A stretch of 64,000 nucleotides of DNA, from the NCBI RefSeq assembly GCF_042663225.1, contig NZ_JBHTAA010000014.1, forward strand, positions 34,040 through 98,039, written 5' to 3'. Each line of letters starts with the position of its first letter. Positions within the stretch are counted from its first letter, which is position 1. The notes below the pieces were generated by a model that saw only the letters and a list, made by a program, of their open reading frames with translations, was not told where the DNA came from and did no database searches. Both the position numbers and the translations under genes were made by a program. The stretch is from Haloferax namakaokahaiae (GTDB taxonomy: Archaea; Halobacteriota; Halobacteria; Halobacteriales; Haloferacaceae). Below, piece after piece: positions 1 to 8,218 of this stretch.

Positions 1-163
1 CAGAAAGGGTGAGTCCGATACCGAATAGAGGGATTAGATACGGATTTTCATCAAGGTCAACACGCTCCATCATTCGAGCTAGTATCTGAATCATGATAGC
101 CCACGCCGGCAAGAAGAAGGCAATAACCTGAATCAGTGCTACTACTGTCTCCGTTTGAGCCAT
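1..163 (-). CDS. Small membrane protein, N-terminal part (cut by window edge)
   Basis: An open frame starts at an ATG whose complement is at 161-163 and runs off the left edge, giving 54 visible residues. It begins MAQTETVVALIQV, continues with a hydrophobic segment (AFFLPAWAIMI), then an amphipathic stretch with a di-methionine, an acidic loop (ERVDLDENP) and a second hydrophobic start (YLIPLFGIGL). This looks like the N-terminus of a small multi-pass membrane protein. No family is recognised. Coding is judged from the clean frame and membrane-like composition only. Confidence 0.5.
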   Translation of the reverse strand, partial: MAQTETVVALIQVIAFFLPAWAIMIQILARMMERVDLDENPYLIPLFGIGLTLS

Positions 164-574
164 ATTTTCCACTTAATGACAATTAGTTAATAAACCCCCT
201 GCGACTTCTCCTGCATCACTTTGAAAGGGACTACAAATTGTGTGCGATGAATTCAGTAAGGCACCGGAATACTATCACTGGCCGGGATTTTTGACCGGAA
301 TCAAATAGTCATGTATGCACCGGGTGGGCTATTTGCGTGCTTCTCGAGTGAACAACTGTCGGTTCTTTTTATACTCCGGGTGACCGGCGAGCGTGACCAT
401 GCCAGCCACCTGATTGAATCGGTCCAAATCTATGCACGGTGACCGCCGTTGACGTTGATGAAGGTGCATACATCGAGGATGGCGTATACATTCGCGTGTG
501 ACCCCGGGGGGAATTGTCTAAGTGCGTCAATTCATCCTATGAAAAGTGGATGGTATTTTGTGTTGATGATGTGA
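164..574. other. Intergenic region without recognised gene
   Basis: About 410 bases lie between two divergent genes. No open frame with haloarchaeal codon character, no RNA gene and no repeat was seen. It presumably carries promoters for both flanking genes; no TATA box was assigned with confidence. Confidence 0.4.
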
Positions 575-1117
575 ATGCTGTCTATGGATTTTGATGACAC
601 AGATCCTGAGGAAGATTATAACTATCAGGGAGGGGGAACTCTTGGTAACGCGATTGGCGATGTCGTAGACCACCTTCTCACAGATGAGCTAATCGAGAAG
701 ATACTCGAGTATCTGACTGCTGCTGCTATTAAAGCCGAAGTTGAGCAACAGAAGACGTTAATAGAAGAGGAACACTACGAGGCCGCTGTCCTGCGTCAAG
801 CCACGTTCATAGAATCCCTTCTTCAATTCAACATAGTGCGTGAGTTAGAGTCACACAAGGGGACCGAAATGTCTGTAAATGAGAAACGCATGGTTTCAAA
901 CCTTGGAAACAAAAATAAAGTCTATTTAGCAAATTCACTTGGTATACTCGAAGATGAAAAAGAATTCCAAGCGTATACCACACTGATGGGATCAAGGAGT
1001 GAGATTGCCCACGAATGGTGGATGATGTTTGATGAGGATGACCAAGCACGATTCGAACGGATATCGCGTCGAATTTTATCAAAAATGGAACAGTCAATAA
1101 GCGAATACACAGAATAA
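575..1117 (+). CDS. HEPN-like domain protein (candidate ribonuclease)
   Basis: A 180-aa all-helical-looking protein; the second ATG at 584 is an equally good start. An acidic N-terminal tail is followed by two long helices (AAVLRQATFIESLL region) and, near the C-terminus, RSEIAH (R141 to H146 from the first ATG). This fits the R-x4-6-H signature of HEPN ribonucleases and the helix-turn-helix arrangement of DUF4145/HEPN proteins. In prokaryotic defence and toxin systems such domains often cleave RNA; here that is inference. A membrane-anchored gene follows 73 bases downstream on the same strand and may be its partner. It could also be a non-catalytic HEPN or DUF4145 relative. Confidence 0.55.
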   Translation: MLSMDFDDTDPEEDYNYQGGGTLGNAIGDVVDHLLTDELIEKILEYLTAAAIKAEVEQQKTLIEEEHYEAAVLRQATFIESLLQFNIVRELESHKGTEMSVNEKRMVSNLGNKNKVYLANSLGILEDEKEFQAYTTLMGSRSEIAHEWWMMFDEDDQARFERISRRILSKMEQSISEYTE

Positions 1118-1190
1118 ATTCGGCCTCATACTCTCTGTGTGGACTAGTATGTTGCAAAAAATGTTTGTCGATCTCTGATAGATTTCCAGT

Positions 1191-1754
1191 ATGGCGGAAC
1201 CAATTGATTTTCTTGCGATTGGCTTGAGTGGGATTGTTATCGCGCTCAGTGGATGGAATCTTTATCTAAGTCACTACCGGGAACAGAGATCAGAAGTGTC
1301 GCTACGCCCAGAGGGTTCTGACACTCCTCCTGAATTTAAAGGAGGGAACCTCGCTATAGATGATAGCTCATACTGGAGTTCAAATTATTACTTGAAATTG
1401 GTCAACAATGGTGAAAAGAGTGCGTACATCAGTTCATTCGATCATCAATTGAGGGGGCTCGTGGAAGATGATGAGTTTGAAAACACGGACAATTTCTCCA
1501 TTAAGGTGAATGAGACGAGACAGAGTTGGGTTGGTACCGAACTTGAGCCACACTCAACAAAGCGTTACAGGCTCTACGCTAAGATTTCACCAGAAGACGA
1601 CATTGGCCCTTTAGTAAATGCAGACTCAGCGGTTATCGAACATACATTAGAGCTTGAAGATAACAAAGGGTCGTATGAAGTTGTATGTGACACTGAAGTT
1701 GCTCTAATTGGGCCAGAACAAGCTATTGAGAACTGGCAAAAGCAGAACGAGTGA
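1191..1754 (+). CDS. Single-pass membrane protein of unknown function
   Basis: A 187-aa protein beginning MAEPIDFLAIGLSG. One N-terminal transmembrane helix (about residues 6-27) is followed by a basic stop-transfer segment (SHYREQRSE) and a soluble domain of about 150 residues rich in beta-type sequence (YYLKLVNNGEKSAYI, KRYRLYAKISPEDD). This is consistent with an immunoglobulin-like or beta-sandwich fold. No enzymatic motif is visible. It follows the HEPN-like gene on the same strand, so co-transcription is possible. No family is recognised. Confidence 0.6.
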   Translation: MAEPIDFLAIGLSGIVIALSGWNLYLSHYREQRSEVSLRPEGSDTPPEFKGGNLAIDDSSYWSSNYYLKLVNNGEKSAYISSFDHQLRGLVEDDEFENTDNFSIKVNETRQSWVGTELEPHSTKRYRLYAKISPEDDIGPLVNADSAVIEHTLELEDNKGSYEVVCDTEVALIGPEQAIENWQKQNE

Positions 1755-1778
1755 CACTCTTGTTGACACCGACAACCG

Positions 1779-2609
1779 TCATCCACTCATCAACCTACAT
1801 TTCCCCATACCTTGTGGGATAGTCGTCGCGTTTGCAAGTAGGTAGTTTGTGTACACAACTTCCCGCGGTTGGGCTGGCTTTCCTCTAATTGCAGTATTGT
1901 CTATTGGTCCGAATGTTTCGCGAAAATCTTGGTTGAATCCCATTCCGATATCTCCGGACTCGAAAAATTGTATTCCGTTCTTTCTCCACTGGTAATTGTA
2001 CTCGATTAGATTCTCTGTTCCGACCCCTTGGAGGAGGTCACATTCGTCGAACGAAACCTGTAGCAGAAACCTCACAGAGACTGTATCACCTGGATCCAGT
2101 TGTTCGACGGTGATGGTCTTTGAGCAAGAATAGACATCGAGTCCTTCGCTTTGCCCTCTAAGATCAAGAGAAACAAAATCCAACACATCCATCTCTGAAC
2201 CTACTCCTCCAGTATTGTAATCGACTACACACCCAGGAAGTGGGACGTTGATATCCAAATCCTGAATGGGTTGTTTTCCTGGGTTCGATATGACGATCTC
2301 GTAAACCCGAACAGTCTCATCGTATCGAACACCTCCAAACTCTTCGAGGCTTTCTCCTTCAATGGTGTAGCCGCTTCCTCCAGTCATCGATACCGAGAGT
2401 GGTGGTGACTGGTAGGGGGGAACATTCCAGTCGTTCGCAGTGTGTGCTACTGCTCCCGTAATCACAGGGCCAAATGACGCAGAGATAACAATCGCAACCA
2501 ATGCACCGACGATGATAGAAGATGTGTTAATTTCGGAAATGTCACTTTTAAGCCCCGACTTTATCCGCCCATACGCTGAGACAAGTAACTCCCGAAACCC
2601 CATGTTCAT
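1779..2609 (-). CDS. Membrane-anchored beta-rich protein, unknown function
   Basis: About 276 aa from the ATG at 2609; an earlier in-frame start at 2666 adds residues without helix or membrane character. A short cytosolic N-terminus (MNMGFRELLVSAYGRIK) precedes one transmembrane helix (SIIVGALVAIVISASFGPVI). A long exterior domain follows with phrases common in haloarchaeal surface proteins (YEIVISNPGKQPIQDLDINVPLP, split here only for description) and several cysteines (PGCVVDY, YSCSK, DECDLL) that could form disulfides outside the cell. No catalytic motif is seen. It is convergent with the preceding gene, with 25 bases between the stop codons. Confidence 0.6.
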   Translation of the reverse strand: MNMGFRELLVSAYGRIKSGLKSDISEINTSSIIVGALVAIVISASFGPVITGAVAHTANDWNVPPYQSPPLSVSMTGGSGYTIEGESLEEFGGVRYDETVRVYEIVISNPGKQPIQDLDINVPLPGCVVDYNTGGVGSEMDVLDFVSLDLRGQSEGLDVYSCSKTITVEQLDPGDTVSVRFLLQVSFDECDLLQGVGTENLIEYNYQWRKNGIQFFESGDIGMGFNQDFRETFGPIDNTAIRGKPAQPREVVYTNYLLANATTIPQGMGKCRLMSG

Positions 2610-2726
2610 CAAGGAACATCTAGGAACTATATTATTTTCTGTACGAAAACAAAACCGACCACTCAACCCAAAAATTTCGCTACTGGGGACTACTGCTGAG
2701 TAGCGAACTCGTAGATTCTGTTTTCC

Positions 2727-2969
2727 TCATGCGCTGCAACTCTTGCCTAACCAGCCCCTGGACAGTTCTGTCTCAACCAGCGGCGTGATTGGCCCGTCTT
2801 CCGGCACTGGCCGAACGACGTACACCTCTTTCCCGAGTCGCTGGACGTGCATGGTCTTCTCTTCGAGCTCGTTCTCATCTGCAGCGATGACGCCGTCGAG
2901 AACGAGATCGTCACGGTCAAGTGCAACAAGCGGCGTGCCGTCGTGGTTTCGGAGCTTTCGGAATACCAT
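2727..2969 (-). CDS. DUF8053-like small haloarchaeal protein
   Basis: An 80-aa protein starting MVFRKLRNHDG. The block TPLVALDRDDLVLDG, then MHVQRLGKEVYVVRP, matches a small beta-rich family I recognise from haloarchaeal plasmids and accessory regions (DUF8053-like; role unknown). Such proteins resemble AbrB-type swapped-hairpin transcription factors in size and composition, but this link is inference. An upstream in-frame GTG at 2990 is less likely because the conserved block begins at the chosen ATG. The last ~15 residues (ETELSRGWLGKSC) depart from the usual ending and may be a small frameshift extension. Confidence 0.55.
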   Translation of the reverse strand: MVFRKLRNHDGTPLVALDRDDLVLDGVIAADENELEEKTMHVQRLGKEVYVVRPVPEDGPITPLVETELSRGWLGKSCSA

Positions 2970-3232
2970 TGCTGACACCCCATCGGCCACCCAATCCCAC
3001 TTAGTTCTGTCTCCAATGTGACTCGTTACGAATACAGGTCGTGGTCGGATCTATATGTTGAATCAACAGACAGCGTATACTTCGAGAAGCCACCACCACC
3101 AGACACCCCCCGTGGTCGCATACTTACTAACACTATGGGGTGGTTTGGTGGGGTCCCGGTGGTGGCCCGTCCCCGGTGAAGTACCGATTTTGGTTGTCGG
3201 TATACTCGATGGACTGAGAGAGAGAGTGGCGT

Positions 3233-3305
3233 GGGTCAAAGGTCACTTACGGAGAATTGGAGAACTGCGCCTACAACTCGGTTTCTTAGGTTGGATTCTC
3301 AATTG
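3233..3305. repeat. Direct repeat, copy A
   Basis: Starts GGGTCAAAGGTCAC and ends with an ACAACTCGGT...ATTCTCAATTG block. The same two blocks, with a diverged ~25-base middle, recur at 3830-3904. Copy A lies just past the stop of the membrane/coiled-coil gene at 3327-3764, so the two copies bracket that gene. Confidence 0.7.
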
Positions 3306-3326
3306 CTACCAGTGTAGTTTGAGTAT

Positions 3327-3764
3327 TCAGTCTTCAGGTTCTGTCAGCATCTCATCTGGGAGTCGATCTCGGAGTTCCGACAGCTCTTGTTCAAGTTCAG
3401 AGATTTTTTCATCCCTCCCTCTTGAAGAGGCGTCAATCGCAAATGTGTTTAGAGCAGACATTACCACCAGGAACAAAATCATAGTCGAAGTTGGATACGG
3501 AAGGTCAGGCGCGGGAACCAAGGAAAACGAGATATTGTTGAAAAAGTCAATAGTGCCGGAGTATGCTAATCTGCCAATCCGCTCGATGACTAATGTAGCG
3601 ACGGCACCGATCATGAGATTAGTAATGCTTGATCGATTATCTATCCACTCAGCAAGTGCTCGCCAAGCGTGAGCACCTGCTATCTTAGCATTCTTTAACG
3701 ACTCGCGAGTTGCTTCGCTGGCCACGTTATGATTTGATTCACCATCAGCTGAACCCCCATCCAT
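3327..3764 (-). CDS. Two-helix membrane protein with C-terminal coiled coil
   Basis: About 145 aa from the ATG at 3764 (MDGGSADGES); the longer frame from 3836 adds an unlikely basic leader. Visible parts are an acidic/polar N-terminus, a helical segment (NAKIAGAHAWRALAEWI), two hydrophobic membrane spans (NLMIGAVATLVIERIG and STMILFLVVMSALNTFAI) and a charged C-terminal heptad-like helix (EKISELEQELSELRDRL). Effector or sensor proteins of accessory islands often have such architecture, but there is no direct evidence of function. The gene is flanked by ~75-bp direct repeats, suggesting it moved or was duplicated as a cassette. Confidence 0.6.
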   Translation of the reverse strand: MDGGSADGESNHNVASEATRESLKNAKIAGAHAWRALAEWIDNRSSITNLMIGAVATLVIERIGRLAYSGTIDFFNNISFSLVPAPDLPYPTSTMILFLVVMSALNTFAIDASSRGRDEKISELEQELSELRDRLPDEMLTEPED

Positions 3765-3829
3765 AACAGATACTTTTTGATAATATTGTGAACTATTTAA
3801 GTGTTTGAGAGGAACTTCGAAACAGGCGC

Positions 3830-3904
3830 GGGTCAAAGGTCACCACCAGAGTATCCCAAAAACAGGCCCTCACAACTCGGTATCGTAGGTTAGATTCTCA
3901 ATTG
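3830..3904. repeat. Direct repeat, copy B
   Basis: Second copy of the element at 3233-3305, sharing GGGTCAAAGGTCAC at the left and ACAACTCGGTNTCNTAGGTTNGATTCTCAATTG-type sequence at the right. The right end overlaps the stop codon of the gene at 3898-4356. Each copy therefore sits at the 3' end of a minus-strand gene. Confidence 0.7.
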
Positions 3905-4356
3905 TCTCGTCTGTCAACTTCGGCGTTTTCCAACATCTCGAACGTACGCTCGGCTTCCTCTTCTACCGATAGATCTTCGTCATCGTCGACAACACCAGCC
4001 TCGGCTTTCGCTTTGCTCCATGACCCGAGACGTTTTGCGATTGTCCCTGCTGCGGGCTTGTATCCCGATTTCTTGTACGAGTCAATCGTTGGTTCCTCTC
4101 CGTATGTCTCTGCGAAATTCTGGAGTGCTCGGAGACATTGGTCATCGGTGTACTGTTCCCTGGATTTGGGTTCGAGTCCAGCTTTTGTAACTGCTGCATC
4201 CCAACTACCACATCTATCAGAGATTATCTCTGGAGATGGAGATAGGCCAGTGGTCCGATACTCCGATCGGGTAGGGGTTTCCCCGAGTACCTTTGCGGCT
4301 GCGTGGAGGGCCTCGAGGCAGTCTTTCTCTGAATATCGATTGCTGCCTTGGTCCAT
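3898..4356 (-). CDS. Homing-endonuclease-associated repeat protein
   Basis: About 152 aa from MDQGSNRYSE at 4356. It contains two copies of a ~60-residue unit: CLEALHAAAKVLGETPTRSEY...ISDRCGSWDAAVTKAGLEP and CLRALQNFAETYGEEPTIDSY...IAKRLGSWSKAKAEAGV. This matches the helical repeat found next to homing and HNH endonucleases in haloarchaea, where it is thought to be a DNA-binding module. No nuclease residues are present in this protein, so it may be a stand-alone DNA-binding factor. An acidic tail (DDDEDLSVEEEAE) ends the protein. The stop overlaps direct repeat copy B. Confidence 0.7.
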   Translation of the reverse strand: MDQGSNRYSEKDCLEALHAAAKVLGETPTRSEYRTTGLSPSPEIISDRCGSWDAAVTKAGLEPKSREQYTDDQCLRALQNFAETYGEEPTIDSYKKSGYKPAAGTIAKRLGSWSKAKAEAGVVDDDEDLSVEEEAERTFEMLENAEVDRRDN

Positions 4357-4549
4357 CGTGTGATTGTATCGTCTAGAATACAAATATCCTAGGTTGGAGG
4401 CTCCGTTGGAATATTCGGTCCGAAATTTGTCGGGAAACTCATATTGAATATAGACTCAACTGTTGACCCGAATTTGGGTATAGTCAGAGGATGTTGGTTT
4501 CTATATTTCTGGACAATCCTCTCTCAGAGATATATTTTGAATGCCGGAC

Positions 4550-6319
4550 TCAAGGTCCGTACTTGTCGTCTATTGCCTGTCTTACAACAAGTGAGAAGTC
4601 TCGAAGTTGAGTCCTCTGTTTCGGGAATTCTGGGAAACTCATACCTCCTTCAATAAACAGGCCTAGATAGTCGATCTCATCAACGCTGAGGAATTTATTA
4701 TTTTGGACCTGATCAACCCGATTTTTTATATAGCGAACAAATTGTTCTGAACTGGTGAACGCCTCGCATATAACGTCTAAATTCATCACACTCACAACAT
4801 ATGGTGTGAAATCTACGCTATCGGTGGCTATATCGTAAAAGTTTGTAGAGATGGCATCATACTGTTCACCCAGGACAACGACTGGTATGATCTCTCGATG
4901 ATCTTCCAGATTGAACTCTCTATATTCATTTCCTGTTTCAATTTCCAAGCTGCCCTCCGATGGCTGTAGCAGAGACAGACACTCCTCCAATTGTGTAGTT
5001 GCCTTCCCGACACCAGATTTCAAGTCCCGTTTGAGTGCTTGGAAATTGCCCGACCGAGTATCAATATTCAATTTGGCAGCCTTACACTCAATGAGAAGTA
5101 AGTGATTACCAGTATCTACAACAATATCTGTGAATTCGTTGGTTGCCCCGTTATCAGTTTCATACACCGGATTCAGAAGAATCTCTCCATCTTCAAAAAG
5201 AGTTAAAAGGGAGTCGTAAGCCCAATCTTCGATGTATTCTCCCCAACGATTGCCGAACTCCCCTTCGTACGAATCAATCTGAATCAAATCGTAGTAAAAT
5301 GTCGTCATCAACGCGCGTCGTGGTACGGCAACGTGTGGAACCAAGATTCGGTTATCATCCTTAATGTATGGGTGAACGTGAAGGGGGTTCAGATCGTCAA
5401 TTGACCAGTAGTCTGGACCCATTGGGTGGTCCCAATCACCAAGCTCAACAGAAAATCGGCCAAGAAATGCGCTGAATTTTTCCTCGTCTATATCATCCGG
5501 CAAATACTTGTACAGAAGTGATTCGGTGACCCATAGGTACGCTGTCCGGTCTCCCATAAGTTCGTGAATCTGTTCGATTCTTCGAGCATCTTCATCATGA
5601 TCTGGGAGTTCGGAGAGTCGAGGAATCCGTCCCTCATTTTTGAGGAAGTCTTGAAGTGAGTCTATAGTGTCTCCATCTGAATATAGGCCAATACCCGCAT
5701 CATGCACGGGTTCCATCGCTTCTCTAATGACTGATGTGAGAACCCCTTCCATATACTTCTGGAAGGAGATCGCCTCTTCAATAGTGAACCCAAGGTGGTC
5801 ACTCATAACTTGGTCATGTGGTTGGTACGCTCGACGCGCCGCTTCAATTGGTTGCTCCCAAAAATAATGCCGCCCTGCAGCAATCTCTCGCAGAATTAAT
5901 GCCGTCTCTACACTGTGTTGGTATTGTTCTTCATCAGTCCATTCATCAGGGTTCCCTTCCAAGAATCGCGAGAATTGGTATGCTTCAGCCACCCTGTTAG
6001 CGGCTCTAGCTAACATCTTGTAACTTGGATTTTGATCGTCGGTATCATCGGCGACAATGATGTGGCCAATAACAAATTCAGCAAGTGCAGGGGGCAAACC
6101 AACCATATCGTCTCGAATACCCAACGCAGAAGCATTACCTGACAAGTACGTTCCAATGGTGATCTTCTCAAGTAATGCGCGACGATCCCGTTTTTCGACG
6201 CACTCTCTCAACCTCTGAATTTGCAGGTCGGCATCTAATTCATCATCGTCAAATGAAGAAAGGAACTCATCGCGGTCAACCCCTTCTAAAGACATGGGGG
6301 TGAATTCTGGAGGGGCCAT
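4550..6319 (-). CDS. Large PD-(D/E)XK-fold nuclease-like protein
   Basis: 589 aa starting MAPPEFTPMSLEG. The first ~370 residues are mostly helical with no recognised family. The C-terminal third carries TDIVVDTGNHLLLIECKAAK, with D398, E411 and K413 spaced as in the restriction-endonuclease-like (PD-(D/E)XK, NERD-type) active site. A DNA or RNA cleaving role is inferred. It stands alone on the minus strand next to small accessory genes, upstream of the replication module, as defence nucleases often do. No helicase or methylase partner is adjacent. The base composition looks AT-richer than the later helicase operon, suggesting a separate acquisition. Confidence 0.65.
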   Translation of the reverse strand: MAPPEFTPMSLEGVDRDEFLSSFDDDELDADLQIQRLRECVEKRDRRALLEKITIGTYLSGNASALGIRDDMVGLPPALAEFVIGHIIVADDTDDQNPSYKMLARAANRVAEAYQFSRFLEGNPDEWTDEEQYQHSVETALILREIAAGRHYFWEQPIEAARRAYQPHDQVMSDHLGFTIEEAISFQKYMEGVLTSVIREAMEPVHDAGIGLYSDGDTIDSLQDFLKNEGRIPRLSELPDHDEDARRIEQIHELMGDRTAYLWVTESLLYKYLPDDIDEEKFSAFLGRFSVELGDWDHPMGPDYWSIDDLNPLHVHPYIKDDNRILVPHVAVPRRALMTTFYYDLIQIDSYEGEFGNRWGEYIEDWAYDSLLTLFEDGEILLNPVYETDNGATNEFTDIVVDTGNHLLLIECKAAKLNIDTRSGNFQALKRDLKSGVGKATTQLEECLSLLQPSEGSLEIETGNEYREFNLEDHREIIPVVVLGEQYDAISTNFYDIATDSVDFTPYVVSVMNLDVICEAFTSSEQFVRYIKNRVDQVQNNKFLSVDEIDYLGLFIEGGMSFPEFPKQRTQLRDFSLVVRQAIDDKYGP

Positions 6320-6705
6320 CGCTATAATATGGTAATCCAGAAAGGATTATATAGATATTGTACACTCCGAATTTTGAGTAGCTATCCTACCGACCGACTA
6401 ACATGCCGAATTAAAATCAAAGCGAGTGCAGCGTTTGTCAAAAACTCAGTCACCACCATCCTTCCTTTCGCGTGCGTCAACTGGAGCTGCGGAGGCGGAG
6501 GGTTATTTTTTGAAAGTTGTGACGTTAGTCACACTCCCTAAGGGGGCTGTCCCACCGGATGAATCAGAACCCGCCGGATCTCCGCGAAAGCTGCCGCTCG
6601 CGATGAATCGAGACTCCACCAGAAACCGAGGTTAGGCCGAAAACAGCGACGTAGTATATAAAAAGAAGAGACGACTGAGAGTGTTGCCACTCAGCGGGCA
6701 ACCGG
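6320..6705. other. Intergenic region with a strong TATA-like box
   Basis: No protein gene is supported here. The sequence GTAGTATATAAAAAG (about 6650-6664) would make a good archaeal TATA element pointing right, followed 20-60 bases later by a hairpin-capable stretch (ACTGAGAGTGTTGCCACTCAG). A small untranslated RNA is conceivable but unproven. Confidence 0.3.
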
Positions 6706-7248
6706 CTACAGGTGCTTCCGAGCGACCGTGTTCTGCAGCGGACCGTATGCCTGGTCGTAGGTCACGATAGCATTCAGGAACCGGCGAGAGTCGAGACCAG
6801 CGTCACACCATGCGCTGTGGCCTTCCTCGAGGACGTCGGGCAGGTACTCGCCCGTGACTGCGGAATTCTTCGACTGAGTCAGCACCGCCCGAATCCGAAC
6901 GCACTCAGAACGGTCGTCCACGCCCTGAACAACCTCGGCACCGTACCGGTTCAGCCAGTTCTGCAGGGCACGGCTAGACCGCTATAGGTCACGCGGGTCG
7001 ACGTTCAGCACGTTCTCGACCCGTCCGGCAATCGAGTCCACCACATCGTCAGCGATGGACACCAGCTCACGAACTTCCTGCGCAATCTTCGAGGAGACCC
7101 ACTTCACGACTCCACCGTCGTTATCGAGTAGACCGGAAAGACGGCGAAGGACGCGGTAGATCGTCGTAAATGACCATCCGGTTTCGTCCTCGAGTTCGTC
7201 CGCGGGAGTACCATGATGTGTAAGTGCCGGGATACTATCGAACCAAAT
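6706..7248 (-). pseudogene. Decayed winged-helix regulator with in-frame stop
   Basis: Reading leftward from 7248, one frame gives a truncated helix-turn-helix block (TPADELEDETGWSFTTIYRV), then a long conserved-looking tail (VVKWVSSKIAQEVRELVSI). It is interrupted by an amber codon at 6982-6984 and then continues without frame change to the natural stop at 6706 (ALQNWLNRYGAEVV, later LDSRRFLNAIVTYDQAYGPL). The N-terminus is missing because a stop lies at 7249-7251. This is a plasmid- or virus-type regulator that has lost function, directly beside the origin. Confidence 0.65.
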
Positions 7249-7365
7249 TCACGTCCTCAAGCGGGAGTTAGAAGACGAGAAGTATCCGCTCGTCTGAGAT
7301 GCAGGATGGACAATTCCGGTCAGGTTACTCCTCTTCAAAGCAGGGACAACTGATGGTGGCATCAC

Positions 7366-8177
7366 TTTACTGGAAATGACGGGGTCAGTTATCCACGACT
7401 AGATTCACAGTTACCAAAGGATAGTCAGTCTTAACCAACAACGTAGGTTAGCCGACCATTGTTGGTTAAGACGTTATGTGGACTCACCACCACGGTGTCT
7501 GACGAGTGTCATACCCCACCATTTCCACTAATAGGCTGATAAGAACTCGATGTCCCAGTCTAAGCGGCTGACCCTCCCCCCGGCATTTCCAGTAAAACTC
7601 AACAGAGAGAACAGGTACACCCTCGCTGAAGATTATTCCACTAGCGATCGCCCAACAATCAACCGCTTTTTGTTTATCCTACGGACCAACTTGTGACCTA
7701 CTGATATAAAACTTTGCATCAGTTTAATGTTTTCTGAAGCACCCCCGAGTCTTTCGAGGTTCTTTACTGGAAACGATGGGGAGGGTGTGTCTCAGTAATA
7801 CTCGTGATACAATATCGCCACTGTCTCCCGATTCGTCACATCCGTGTTCTTTACTGGAAATGACGGTGTGTGTTAGACATATAAATAAACGTATACTGGA
7901 AATACTGGAACCGGGTGGTCTAGTATCTGGTTCGACTTCACAACTTCTATCCCCACGACTTTACTGGAAACGGTGGGGTCTAATCGCCCAGCAGCAGTCC
8001 GATGACTTACTGGAAATAGTGGTGTGAATGTTCATCCAGAATACCGGTCTTGCCGTTATCCCACTCAATGATTGATACAGTGACTGTCTCATCTATAACT
8101 GGAAATCGAGGGGGCAATACTTGCTACCGGAACTGATGGGCACCCGTGGTTATACTGGAAATAGCGGAAACGGTGGT
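7366..8177. other. Replication origin with ORB-type repeats
   Basis: At least six clear copies of an origin recognition box (TTTACTGGAAA-N2-5-GGGG type) lie upstream of orc1/cdc6. Plus orientation: 7366-7385, 7763-7786, 7850-7871, 7960-7980. Minus orientation: 7571-7596. Weaker copies are at 8006-8026, 8095-8115, 8124-8141 and 8151-8177, and near 7893-7912. The left part has inward-facing boxes around an AT-rich stretch (about 7650-7740), a candidate unwinding element. Haloarchaeal Orc1 proteins bind boxes of this kind next to their own genes. The density of half-sites close to 8219 may also serve autoregulation of the initiator gene. Confidence 0.8.
7430..7470. repeat. 12-bp inverted repeat CTTAACCAACAA / TTGTTGGTTAAG
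   Basis: Perfect arms at 7430-7441 and 7459-7470, separated by 17 bases, within the origin region. The same TTAACCAAC/GTTGGTTAA pair recurs at 9713-9755 and 61081-61121 with slightly different spacing. It is a candidate operator or replicon-specific binding site. Confidence 0.7.
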
Positions 8178-8218
8178 CGAAACAATTATCAGACACGACT
8201 GAGTCATCTGATCAAACC

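Noticed and set aside
3055..3672. 205-aa plus-strand frame
   Set aside because: Overlaps the better-supported membrane gene and direct repeat copy A; the protein is basic and low-complexity (SSGSRSRSSDSS).
6982..6984. Amber codon read as pyrrolysine
   Set aside because: Haloarchaea are not known for pyrrolysine use, and the gene also lacks its N-terminus, so decay is simpler.
7366..8177. CRISPR array
   Set aside because: Repeats are short, both orientations, variable spacing and of ORB consensus; no uniform 28-37 bp repeat with equal spacers is present anywhere in the window.
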